DNA of 64,000 bases, taken from contig JASBNA010000014.1 in NCBI GenBank assembly GCA_038087015.1, positions 558,001-622,000 on the forward strand, written 5' to 3'. The first letter of the stretch is position 1. Every line of letters starts with the position of its first letter. Shown here piece by piece: positions 1-9,875 of the stretch. Both the position numbers and the translations under genes were made by a program. The DNA comes from Cerrena zonata. Lineage: Eukaryota; Basidiomycota; Agaricomycetes; Polyporales; Cerrenaceae. The notes below the pieces were generated by a model. It was given only the letters and a program-made list of their open reading frames with translations. It searched no databases and was not told the DNA's origin.

Positions 1-3000
1 TGCCTGTCTTAAATGCTAATCCGTCTTTAGCTGTGGCCTTATCTTTGAGTATGAAGCCCAAACTAGTGGGTACGTACGTGCGTCGGTTATCGAAGAGTGC
101 CGCAATACCCTCTCGTACCTTGAATGGTTTCTGCGACTGGATTTCGTTATCTCTAGGGGCTACCAGGTTGGTCTTGGCTTTCTTTGGAATCGTTGATTCG
201 CCATTGGACCTTCGATCTGTGTTCCTTCTCTTTTTGGGATTAGAGGGAGGGCCGGTACTCGGTTCTCTTGTGCTGTTCATCCTTACTAGGCTGTTATCTG
301 GAGTCTGGAGGGAGATCATACAACACGCATCGGTGTGTTTATCTCTAAGCATGGAATCGTGTTCGGGATATTCCTGTGTCGTCGACGGTTGTTCTTTCAA
401 CGCCTTCGTTCCTGTTCCCGATTTGGGTTCTCCGCACCCCGATTGGGATTTAGCGGGGTCAAGTGCCGGGGTGGTTCCATGGGAACTTTCCTTGGTTATT
501 GCACGTGCATTCTCTTCCTCGTGCTTTTCATTTAAGCTCTTCCCATCTCTAATGCCAATCTGGGGTCTAGAAGAGTCCGCTGGTTGGGGTAAGTTGGGTC
601 TTCGGCGATCCTGGATCTTGATCTGGCGAAGATGCCCTCTTATTGGCTCCTCTTCCCAGACCGAATCGAGTAAGCCGTTATCTTCGTCTGTTGGTTCTTC
701 TTCATGCTCATTTGCTCCTATAATGCATAGGGTCTCAGAGGGTTGGAGAGCGAGGTCGTTCTTTCCCCCCCCCATCTCTACTCTAGGAACCTCCCTTCTT
801 GCCATTCCTCTTTCCTGGTATCGTTCTCTTGCAGTTCTTCGTAGCTGCTTCTCCCTGTCCTTCCTCGCCTTCCATTCCTCTTGTTCTCGTTCGAATTTCT
901 CACAGAGCTCCCAGTCGCCGCCGTCGTCACTGCCACTGCAGCCGCCTCGGATACGAGTAGCCCCTATCGGCTTGTCTAAGAGTGAGTCTTCATTCTCGTC
1001 TTCAGGAAGCAGGCTTTTGTTCACCGCTTCCTCGTCGCTTGATGTCCTTGTAGTGTCTTGGTCGGGTGTAGCGGGTTCAATGGAGGGGAAACGAGAGGAT
1101 GTTTGAGCATGGCCGCAAGTAGTACAGGGGCGGGCGAGTCGATCCAGCAGCGATCGTTGAGGTAAGGCCTTGGCTTGCTCATTTTCTTGAGTGGAGTTGT
1201 TGCTAACTTCTCGTCGATGGCTACTTCGATCCGTGGTTTTCACATCCTCATGCCCTGTCCGTTGGTGTTGTGATCGGCACTTCGAAAAATCATGCCCATT
1301 TCGTGGGCAATGGTCACACTCGGACTTCTTTTCGTCCTTAACATGTCGGTGAGTAACTTTTTCTGTAAACTTGGTCTTCAACGTGGACCTCCTGTGAACA
1401 CTGACTTTTCCCTTCTTATGTTCCCGTCGTCGGGCTTGTCTTTTAGTAGTTGTGATTACGTTGACGAAGGGTCTTGCACTTCGTGTGCGGTCGATAAATT
1501 CAGATTCTTCGTTACTGGGCGGACTTTCTTCGGGAGTAACTAGCAATTCATGTCGTACATCTAGATTTTGGTCCTTAAATAACAAATACGTTCCGTCACT
1601 GCGTTCGTCTATTGAGACGAAGTTCCCTCGTTGCCAGGGACGTCCCAACAGTAAGTCGAATGGGACTCGATCCCCAACATACAAGTTGGCGTGAGTTACT
1701 ACGCTTCCGCATGTAAGAGGGACATTCGATACTAGTCCTTTGAGGACACTTTCTCCACCACTGGCATCACTCATATTTACTGAGTGGTGCATATCGACAG
1801 GTCGTGAAAGTGTGGACTTCCAAATTCTTTTGTGAGCAATATTCAATTGTGATCCAGTGTCAATTATGGCTGATACCGGGTTTCCATCGCATTCCATTCG
1901 TAGCTTGATTAATGTTCCTCGAGTCTTTGATGTAAAAGATGTAGCAACCATGGGAGGGGTTTCCACAGGTTTCAGTAGCTCTGTTGCTAGGTTGGACTTA
2001 ACAGTGGGCTTTAGTTTTAGGACATCTTGTAGATGATGGGTCATTTCCTTAGAAATTCCAAATATTTCTCCTACCGCCAGAGTGACTGGCTGGCTTAGAA
2101 CACGTCCTAAAACATTCATACGGTCCACTTGAGCTTGTATTTCCGATTGACGGGGAATTCTCTTGAGAATTGCTTGAATTTCAGCTGGGGACTTAGAGAT
2201 GATATCTGGCTTGTTGGTTGCTGCCGCCTTAGGGGGATCATCGACAAACATGTTCACGTCTTCAGGATCGAAGGCGGGCGGGTTGACATCTACTGGAACT
2301 GGGTTCTTAGTAACTTTGCCTGTGGAAGGCAATTCTACGTGAGTGTCTTGCTTGACAATATGTCTTCGAGGATGCTCATCTGCATGCTTGGTACGGGCTG
2401 GGGGAAATACACCTTGAAATCCCCTGCGAGCTTCTTGAGTTTGCTTAGAATTCCTGGTTGCTAAATAGGAAAAATCATCATCATAAAAATCCTCATAATC
2501 TTCTTCACTATTATCTAAGAATTTTTCCTTGATGACAGCTTGATGTACAGAGACATAATTAGCTTGAACTGGCTTCAAACGCCTAGCTGCTGCTGCAAGG
2601 GTCTCTTCAGGTGATTGTCGGCGAATAATTGCACCATCAGGTAAGGTGTATCTTCCTGCTTGGTCTCTGATGACTGAACCACTACGAAGTAGATCGTTCA
2701 TCTCTGGGCATGAAAACATTCCATGTCCGCTGCCTCCACAACCATAACACTTCCTTTCTTCTTGTTGAAAGGTTCGAAAGGCATTTCCACCTGGTGGAGG
2801 AGGTCTTGCTGGTGGGTTGTTGTTGGGTCTGTTTGCAATAAAGTCATTGGACATTCCTGGACGGCTTCCTCTTGGTCTATCCACTGGTCGGGTCATGATA
2901 TCGGCCACAACGGAATTAAGACGGAAAGCCCGATAGTAAAGAATAGCATAAGATGGGTCTGTTAATGACATTCTACCCATCTGAGCAATAAGGTTCTCCA

Positions 3001-3721
3001 TTTCCTCATCTTGATTCAACTTGTATGAGGTCCTCTTGACTTCAGTTTCATTAACTGGGACCGGATCCTTCTTTCGAATAGCAGTCTTGCGCTTCTTGGA
3101 CTTCTTCTTCTTATCCTTGGATTTGCGAGTAGTGGTTTCTTCTTCTGATTCAGAAGATTCCGAGTTAGAATCAGATTCGGAGGCTTCATCACTTGAAGTA
3201 CTGGAATCTTCCCCATCTGAGGGAAGTCGATCATGATCAAAACGGTTGCGTTGAAGCATAGATTTGGCTAGCTTGTGGATATCATTAATCTCAAATGGGG
3301 TTTCAAGATCATGAGATGGGTCTATAGCCAACAAACAAGACTCAAGCTGGGCTCTAAAGGTCTTTGGGATTCCTTTCCAAAAGTAAAGGGCCTGCTCATT
3401 TGCTGATATCTTTTTGTGGGTGACTAGCCAACCGGCTATACAGATAAATTCTCGACTATAATCCTTCCATCGAGACATTCGCATATGGGTTTTGTCTTTG
3501 CGAGCTTTGAGACAGAATGCTTCTAAATCATTGCAATGATATCTCTTATCGTCACGTTCTGCATCAAAGTATTCAAGCAGGTCTTGAGTAAACTTGAGCC
3601 ATTCTCCACTTGAATAGCTAGGTAGGCCTTCCATAAACTCTCGTACATTCCTTGAACAATACTGAGTTATGTTTTCTACCTTTTCCTTAGGATCAGTGAC
3701 ACTGTCTTCTTCGATTGACAT
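1..3721 (-). CDS. LTR-retrotransposon gag-protease polyprotein, partial (Ty3/gypsy-like)
   Basis: One frame is open on the minus strand from ATG at 3721 to the left edge of the window (about 1,240 codons, no stop), so the gene continues outside. The N-terminal 170 residues are a tryptophan-rich gag-like region, followed by an acidic serine stretch and a lysine stretch. A CCHC zinc knuckle, CYGCGGSGHGMFSC, is encoded near 2715-2745. An aspartic protease motif, AIIDTGSQLNIAH, lies near 1835-1870, with the partner motif DLLLGRPW near 1640. A second CCHC knuckle, CDHCPRNGHDFSKC, follows near 1275-1315. Gag packages the element RNA and the protease processes the polyprotein. Reverse transcriptase is not in the window. 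The primer-binding site and LTR just upstream of the ATG confirm the element type. The plus-strand ORF at 33-1106 is its shadow. Confidence 0.88.
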   Translation of the reverse strand, partial: MSIEEDSVTDPKEKVENITQYCSRNVREFMEGLPSYSSGEWLKFTQDLLEYFDAERDDKRYHCNDLEAFCLKARKDKTHMRMSRWKDYSREFICIAGWLVTHKKISANEQALYFWKGIPKTFRAQLESCLLAIDPSHDLETPFEINDIHKLAKSMLQRNRFDHDRLPSDGEDSSTSSDEASESDSNSESSESEEETTTRKSKDKKKKSKKRKTAIRKKDPVPVNETEVKRTSYKLNQDEEMENLIAQMGRMSLTDPSYAILYYRAFRLNSVVADIMTRPVDRPRGSRPGMSNDFIANRPNNNPPARPPPPGGNAFRTFQQEERKCYGCGGSGHGMFSCPEMNDLLRSGSVIRDQAGRYTLPDGAIIRRQSPEETLAAAARRLKPVQANYVSVHQAVIKEKFLDNSEEDYEDFYDDDFSYLATRNSKQTQEARRGFQGVFPPARTKHADEHPRRHIVKQDTHVELPSTGKVTKNPVPVDVNPPAFDPEDVNMFVDDPPKAAATNKPDIISKSPAEIQAILKRIPRQSEIQAQVDRMNVLGRVLSQPVTLAVGEIFGISKEMTHHLQDVLKLKPTVKSNLATELLKPVETPPMVATSFTSKTRGTLIKLRMECDGNPVSAIIDTGSQLNIAHKRIWKSTLSRPVDMHHSVNMSDASGGESVLKGLVSNVPLTCGSVVTHANLYVGDRVPFDLLLGRPWQRGNFVSIDERSDGTYLLFKDQNLDVRHELLVTPEESPPSNEESEFIDRTRSARPFVNVITTTKRQARRREHKKGKVSVHRRSTLKTKFTEKVTHRHVKDEKKSECDHCPRNGHDFSKCRSQHQRTGHEDVKTTDRSSHRREVSNNSTQENEQAKALPQRSLLDRLARPCTTCGHAQTSSRFPSIEPATPDQDTTRTSSDEEAVNKSLLPEDENEDSLLDKPIGATRIRGGCSGSDDGGDWELCEKFEREQEEWKARKDREKQLRRTARERYQERGMARREVPRVEMGGGKNDLALQPSETLCIIGANEHEEEPTDEDNGLLDSVWEEEPIRGHLRQIKIQDRRRPNLPQPADSSRPQIGIRDGKSLNEKHEEENARAITKESSHGTTPALDPAKSQSGCGEPKSGTGTKALKEQPSTTQEYPEHDSMLRDKHTDACCMISLQTPDNSLVRMNSTREPSTGPPSNPKKRRNTDRRSNGESTIPKKAKTNLVAPRDNEIQSQKPFKVREGIAALFDNRRTYVPTSLGFILKDKATAKDGLAFKTG

Positions 3722-3746
3722 ACAAAGGAACGGAGTGAACTAATCA

Positions 3747-3765
3747 CCCCTCGCGGTGGGCTCCA
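3747..3765 (-). other. Primer-binding site of the LTR retrotransposon
   Basis: Read on the plus strand, this stretch is GC-rich and ends in CCA, like the 3' end of a tRNA. On the minus strand it therefore starts with TGG and could pair with a tRNA primer. It sits 4 bp inside the LTR and 26 bp before the gag ATG, the expected place. The tRNA was not identified. Confidence 0.65.
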
Positions 3766-3769
3766 ATGA

Positions 3770-4380
3770 TGTTGTGTGAAAAGATGAATACTCTAAAAGT
3801 TTAAGATGTAAACCTTAGAATAGAACAGTCCTTCCTACAGAGAATTGTGGACGAGATGTTACGTCGACTATCCCTGTTGTTCGTTTGATTTGAGGGGTTT
3901 GAAGTACACTTGAGTTCGGTTGTAATGTCTTCGACGAAATAGGGGTACTGATGACGATGAGCAGCTATGCTCTGATGATGAACTTGTCAAAAGTCCAATA
4001 ATACTGAATATAACTTGAAGAGGGACCAACTTAGGTCCTAAACTTATAACTTGTGGGGAAAACTTGTCTTGAATACCACTTGAACTGTTCAAGGGGAGCA
4101 AAGTAGCTAAAGTACATGCAGGATTCGGACCTCTATATATACTAAAATGCCCACTTTTGAGCAGCCAATCAGGAGCCTCGGAAGTCTCCAGAAAGTGGCG
4201 GAAAGTGTGAGAATGTCTATTACTAAGCAGTCAAAAGAATGTCTTGGAAAACGATAGAAAGAAACGGAAATGAATGGACAGAGTGAGAAGGAAACGGAAG
4301 GTTCCGCAAAGTTCTATCACTTTGGTAGAAGGTTCCGGTAGGTTCTACTTAGTTATTTATTTATTTATAGTTCTGTAGCA
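3770..4380 (-). repeat. 5' LTR of the retrotransposon
   Basis: In element orientation the LTR begins TGCTACAGAA at 4380 and ends CACACAACA at 3770, giving the usual TG...CA ends. A TATA-like run (TATATATAG in element orientation, about 4132-4140) is a plausible promoter driving gag. The inner boundary is fixed by the primer-binding site. The outer boundary is inferred from the terminal dinucleotide only, because the 3' LTR is outside the window. The LTR ends 161 bp upstream of NACHT-WD40 gene A, which is transcribed away from it. Confidence 0.6.
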
Positions 4381-4541
4381 TAGAAAAGATTCTTATCGTA
4401 AGTAAACGTATCAAAGTAAGATATATAAAATGAAAGTAAAAGGTGAGAAATGATGCATAATTGTCTGTTTTCTTCATGATTCTGGGTGAAACTTGTTTCG
4501 CGCAGGACATCGGGAACTCATATCTCTGCTTTCCACTAAAG

Positions 4542-7500
4542 ATGTCTCTCGGCTCATTTCGCGATAAACAAGATGAATGTATCGACTTTGTGTTGGGCGT
4601 AGCTCACACGATCCTCGAGACCGGCAAAGATGCTCTAGACCTGGCACCTATCCCAGGTTTAAAGGAGGCAGCGGGTGCCCTAAGCATTGTCATAGACATG
4701 ATTCTTGTATGTTTCTCTGCTCTCTACTGCGGATCTACATTGAATAGGTATTGTAGAAAACTAAAGGAAACAAGAAGGCATGGAAAGAACTATCGAAGGA
4801 GATCAGGTCGCTCTCTGAAACCATCATCGAGTTAGGGAAGAAGTTTGGCATTGCTATGGATCAATCCCAGCCCTCAAACCATGATGAAGTGCGAACCCAA
4901 TTGGGAATGACCTCCGAATACAAGGAGAGGGTTGATGCACTTCTGAAGTAAGTCATCCCAACTGCCTCAATTCAATTTGAGCCTCATTTCGACTAGAACA
5001 CTCAATGAGATTGCCGAAGAGATCAGTGCCCTCTCCAGACCCAACACTTTCGTGCGATTCCTGCAAAGCACTCGGGATGAGCAAACATTGAAAGGCCTTG
5101 CGGATCGTGTTAGAACTGCAAGGGGGAACTTCATAGTACGTATAAATGATAAACTATCAAGTGCAATGACACTAATCCCTTAATCGCTCTACAGGCGGGG
5201 AGCGTTTTCACAGTTGAACGCATAGTCGCTGTAATTGCATGGTCACTCGAGGTAAGCAGACGTATCATTTGCTCCCCAATCCGAGTCGTACCGCATCGCT
5301 TATCGCTATTGTCCATGTAACAGCAAATGCGTCTTAACATGATACACGAAGGTATGTATGTCCACTTATGACACTGTATGTGCTATCTAATCATCTTATT
5401 CTGAACGAAGAGGATGCGAAAATGCTGAGGGCATCACCCATTGCGGAAGCGAGCTATAAATCAATTCACGCTGAAACGAAATCGCACTACTTAGCCGGGA
5501 CTCGTACCGATCTTTTGAAGGAGCTCGAGAAATGGGCAAGCGCGGATGCGGAATTTCCAATGTCCCCATATACATCCTTAGCGGCATAGCTGGGACGGGG
5601 AAATCCACTATTGCATGCGAGATGGCGAAACGACTTGATAAGGCGGGGTGTCTCGGTGCTTCATTTTTCTTTATCCGTGGAATAGAGAAATTGAGTACCA
5701 TTCATTTTGTTGTTCCAACAATTGCATTCCAACTCGCAAACAATATACCTGAACTACGTCGTCCCATTGTTGAGGCTGTGCGTGCTTACGTAGCCTTCAA
5801 CGAGACACAACAACTGGAACACCAGCTCGATGCTCTGCTTGTGAAACCATTTCAATCTCTTCCCCTGGATCATTCCCCTGTGGTTATTATCATTGACGCC
5901 GTGGATGAATGTACACAGTCTGGCCAAGATGAAGTCGCTCATTTCCTGTACCTGCTGATGAAGAGCGTCTATGGACAATCACTTCCACTGCGAATTCTCT
6001 TAACAACCCATCCGGAAATTCATATCGAGAGACCTCTTACCTCCGTCAAGTTCTGTCAAATTGCCAAACCATTCAAGCTTCAGGATGTCCCCCTCGACAC
6101 TGTCAATATGGATATCACACGGTATGTGGAAGTGGGATTATCTCGCTCTCCATTCAAGACAGAATTGCAAGCTGTACAGCCTAACATTGTTGCAGAATTG
6201 ACTGGACAGTCAAGGGGTCTTTTCATTTATGCCTCTGTTGCCTGCAACTTCATCTTTGGGTACCTGCACTATTCCGAGGATGCTGTTTGCAGACTCAACC
6301 AATGGCTATCTGTGACTGGTGCTGCTGTACCTGCCATGACAAAGCCATTGGATACACTGTATCTCAGTGTGCTCAACCAAGGCTTCCCAGAGTCAATCCT
6401 TGAGCGACCTAACTATCTGAGATGGATTCAGGAAATATTGGCCAGTGTTGCCTTATTACAAGACCAAATATCCCCCAAAACACTTGAGTCACTGATTGGC
6501 ATGCCAGTGGATGTTACTATGGAGATTATTTCACAGATGGCCTCTGTGATTCTACCCTGCAAGGATGCAGATATGGAAATCTGCCCAGTCCATGCCAGTT
6601 TCCCCCAATTTCTGATTGATAAGGCTCGATGTTCTAACCCTCAATTCTTCATCAACCCACTGACTCATCATGGTGTATTTGCTTCAAAATGCCTCACTCT
6701 ACTGGTCTCCCCTGGTGTATTGCAGATGAAACAAAAATATCATGTTCCTGCATATGTTGCATATGCCTGTCAGCACTGGCCAACACATATAGTCTCCTCA
6801 CAAGCATCAAGTGCTTTACTTACACTTTTACAAGACTTTTTGAAAAGGGACCTTCTTCTGTGGTTTGGGGCCCTCAGTGTTATGAAGAGACTCAGGTCTG
6901 CTGCACCAGCATTGTCCAGTGTTCAACAGTGGGTACAGGTAAGTCCTAACTCTGACATAGATGTCTTAATATCTAACCCTTTTCAGAATATTACAGATCT
7001 AGATGTGGACAAACAAATTCCATCACTGCTCAATGATGGATACAGATTCATCTTGGAATATATTGTGCCTATTGAAATAGATCCTATGCAGATCTATATT
7101 TCAGCTCTGCCTATGATGCCTACATGCCTGCTCCAGGAGCTATATACTCCACACTATCAGCACCTTCCAGCCATGCAGCTATTATCTAAAAGAGATAGTG
7201 GATGGGGACCTTGTCTCAGTGTGATAGAGGGATATAAAGAGCATGTAACCTCAGTGAAGTACTCACCTGATGGACATTATATTGTTACAGGCTCCTTAGA
7301 TGGAACAGTATGTACTTGGCATGCTGACTCAGGAACTCCTTTGAACATTATGAGGGGTCATAAACACCAAGTTTATGCTGTTGATTTCTATCCAGATTTA
7401 CACAGACCAGCTGAGATTGTCTCTGTATCTTGTGACAACACTCTTTGCATATGGGATTTTGCATCAGGTGCTCCATTGCATAGTATCCCCACCAATGAAG

Positions 7501-8846
7501 AGTCTTGTTGTGTAGCTTACTCTCCAGATGGAAAGAAGATTGTTGCTGGGTCATGGAACAGTGGCTTCAAGATATGGGATGCTATTACTACAAAGCTACT
7601 TGTGCAAGCAGATGTTAGTTTTGGGGCTAATCGAATTTCATTTTCCCCCAATGGCAAGCTTATTGTTACTACTCAGGAGAAAATGGTTCATATTTGGGAT
7701 GCCCATATAGGGAACTTAATGTGTTCACTTGAGGACCATAATGGTTATATGAAATGTGTCACCTTTTTCCCTGATGGGAGAAGGGTAGCATCTGGTGGAG
7801 GTGATCAAGATGTATTCATCTGGGATGTTGAAACAAAAACATGCCTGAGACAACTTGTAGGGCATACTGATTGGATATATGCTATAGCTATCTCACCTAA
7901 AGGTGATCTTATTGCATCAGGAAGTAGAGATTGCACAGTCTGTCTCTGGGATGCTGAGTCAGGAGAGCTGGTGAATATCCTCAGAGGTCACACTTTATTT
8001 GTGATATCACTCTGCTTCTCACCTAATGGACACACCCTTGTATCTGCCTCAGGGGATACAACAGTTCGCATATGGGATATAGTAGGACCTAGCTCTGGGA
8101 TGAGAAAAATAGAAGAATATCTCTCTGCTATCACTTGTGTTGAGTTCTCAAGTGATATGACTATCATTGCAACTGGCTCAGAAGATGGTTTAATCTCAAT
8201 TTGGGAGACACAGACAGGAAAGCAGTTGCATTATTATGCATTAGAGTGCCATATAGACTCATTAACCATCTCACCTGATAATCAAACATTGACTTGTGGT
8301 ATATATGCTAAGAGTCTTAGCTTTATATGGAATATTTCTACTGGCAAGTTCAGGGTAAAACGAATTAGGAATAGAAAGAATATTTTTATATATTCCCCAG
8401 ATAGAAAATGGGTAGCATCTATAAGTTTCAATATTCTCCATATATGGGTAGCCTCTAATGGCATACTTCTGTGGACTGTTCCTATTTCCTGTGGCCTTAT
8501 TAGATACTTTGCATTTTCATGTGATAGCAAATTGCTAAAGCTTTTGATTGATAGCAATCAGATGATAATAGAGGTATCCACAGGGAGGTCGGTAAGAGAT
8601 AGTGATGCATTTATATATGAATGGGAATGGGAATCACAAACACCAAGGGCTCAGTTCTTGGAAAAGAATGGCTGGATTATTTCTAAAGCTACTGGGAAGA
8701 AATTAGCCTGGACAGCAGGTTCAAAGAGAGGAAAGTTGATCCCTTCTACCAATAATGCTACATATAGGTTCCATGGGAAGTGTTATGCTACTGGTTCTTA
8801 TACTGGTCAACTGACCATCATTGATTTATCAAAGTTGGAGGATTGA
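4542..8846 (+). CDS. NACHT-WD40 receptor (NLR-like) A, with one frameshift
   Basis: Seven exons: 4542-4706, 4757-4947, 4997-5135, 5195-5251, 5324-5351, 5411-6938 and 6987-8846. Exon lengths match receptor B for exons 1-5. Residues 1 to about 190 are a helical domain with an IPGLKEAAGAL segment, resembling the MLKL-NTD-like heads of agaricomycete NLRs. The P-loop GIAGTGKST lies near residue 252 and Walker B VIIIDAVDE near 350. About a dozen WD40 repeats fill the last 500 residues. Such proteins oligomerise on ATP binding and trigger cell-death or incompatibility responses; the ligand here is unknown. One base is missing between 5556 and 5557 relative to copy C (GAATTTGCC becomes GAATTTCC). This puts a stop at 5587-5589, ahead of the P-loop. 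The rest of the frame is open, so this is a very young pseudogene or a sequence error. An internal ATG at 5532 would give only the NACHT-WD40 part. Confidence 0.87.
6939..6986 (+). other. 48-bp intron 6 of receptor A (stop-free)
   Basis: GTAAGT donor and TTTTCAG acceptor, phase 0. Introns of the same 48-bp length lie at the same place in receptors B (36877-36924) and C (58289-58336), where both contain in-frame stops. In copy A the intron is a multiple of three and has no stop, so retention would add 16 residues between the NACHT-side helices and the WD40 part. Confidence 0.8.
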
Positions 8847-9867
8847 TTGGGAGTTACAAATACTGGTTTAATGTGTATATACATTGCTAGTGTTTTAATA
8901 AAGGGATTGGAATAGTGCTCAGAATTGATTTTGGTTCTGACTGTAGATTTTTCAACTCTAAGTCCTAATCTCAATATTGATTTTGGAGTAAAATGAACAT
9001 TATCAAATATTAACATTACAACTTCTCACTTCAAGACAAAAAGGTAAGTAGAAAACATGATAAAAGCTTCAAAATACAAGAAAAGATAGGTTGATAATGA
9101 GAAAAGATAAGATAATCAGTATTGTAAAAATAGAGCATGAGATATGGATGCAAGATGGAAAATCATACAGCCCAACATGGTATTAAGATTCAAGTAGTTG
9201 TTGCCATGAAATGAGGCAATGACAAGAACAACAAGGAGGATCCTATGATCATAATAAGACCTCTCAGAGTGATGAACCTTCTGTTGAGGATGATTGGGTG
9301 CAGGGAAGCAGCAATGAGCATGACCGCGAGCCTCAGTAACCACAGTATGTCGATGCAGACAGAGTGAATCTCATCCAGTTACGGTGATCGAGTAGATTGT
9401 GCCTCCATTGACAGGAAGACTAGCGAGTTGCAAGGATATCTGCAGGAGGATCTCAGAGCGCGAAGTTCAAATTCAATGACAAACATTACCAGTATAACAG
9501 GGAAGAACCCTGCATACTAGATCGAGATTGGCGACGAGAACAGAATAGACAAAACGAGAAGTACTCACGAAGACCATGAGGACTCATCAATGCGTTGCTT
9601 CCGTGAAAGACCTCGTTGCTTGTCTGAGACATATGATAACATCGGTCTGTGATTCTTTCCAGTTTGCAGAACATGGGAAATCGTCTTCACAGCAGGAACA
9701 CCGCTCGATATACGTCGTTCGATGGGTGGGACGGGCCGCAATAGGCCAATTGAGTTAGGACTATGGCTCATACAACACATCGTCCTTGAATTCCAGTGTT
9801 TGAGTCCGTACACATGATAGGTAGACGGTGTGGACACCTTTGCCTTGGGGGAGCGTCATCACCGAAT
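8847..9867. other. 3' flank of receptor A up to the transposon target site
   Basis: The first 170 bp downstream of the stop are alignable with the 3' flanks of receptors B (34860-35031) and C (56260-56428), including a shared stretch around AATATTGATTTT. This is probably conserved 3' UTR. The rest (about 9050-9867) has several short minus-strand ORFs with possible splice signals near 9550. No family was recognised. Confidence 0.45.
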
Positions 9868-9875
9868 GAAACTTA
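9868..9875. repeat. Left target-site duplication of the KDZ element
   Basis: GAAACTTA immediately precedes the left inverted repeat and recurs at 23159-23166 after the right one. The terminal G can be counted with the repeat or with the duplication, so the length is 7 or 8 bp. Zisupton/KDZ elements are known for 8-bp duplications. Confidence 0.8.

Noticed and set aside
33..1106. 357-codon plus-strand ORF
   Set aside because: Antisense shadow of the retrotransposon gag-protease frame, which shows zinc knuckles and protease motifs on the minus strand.
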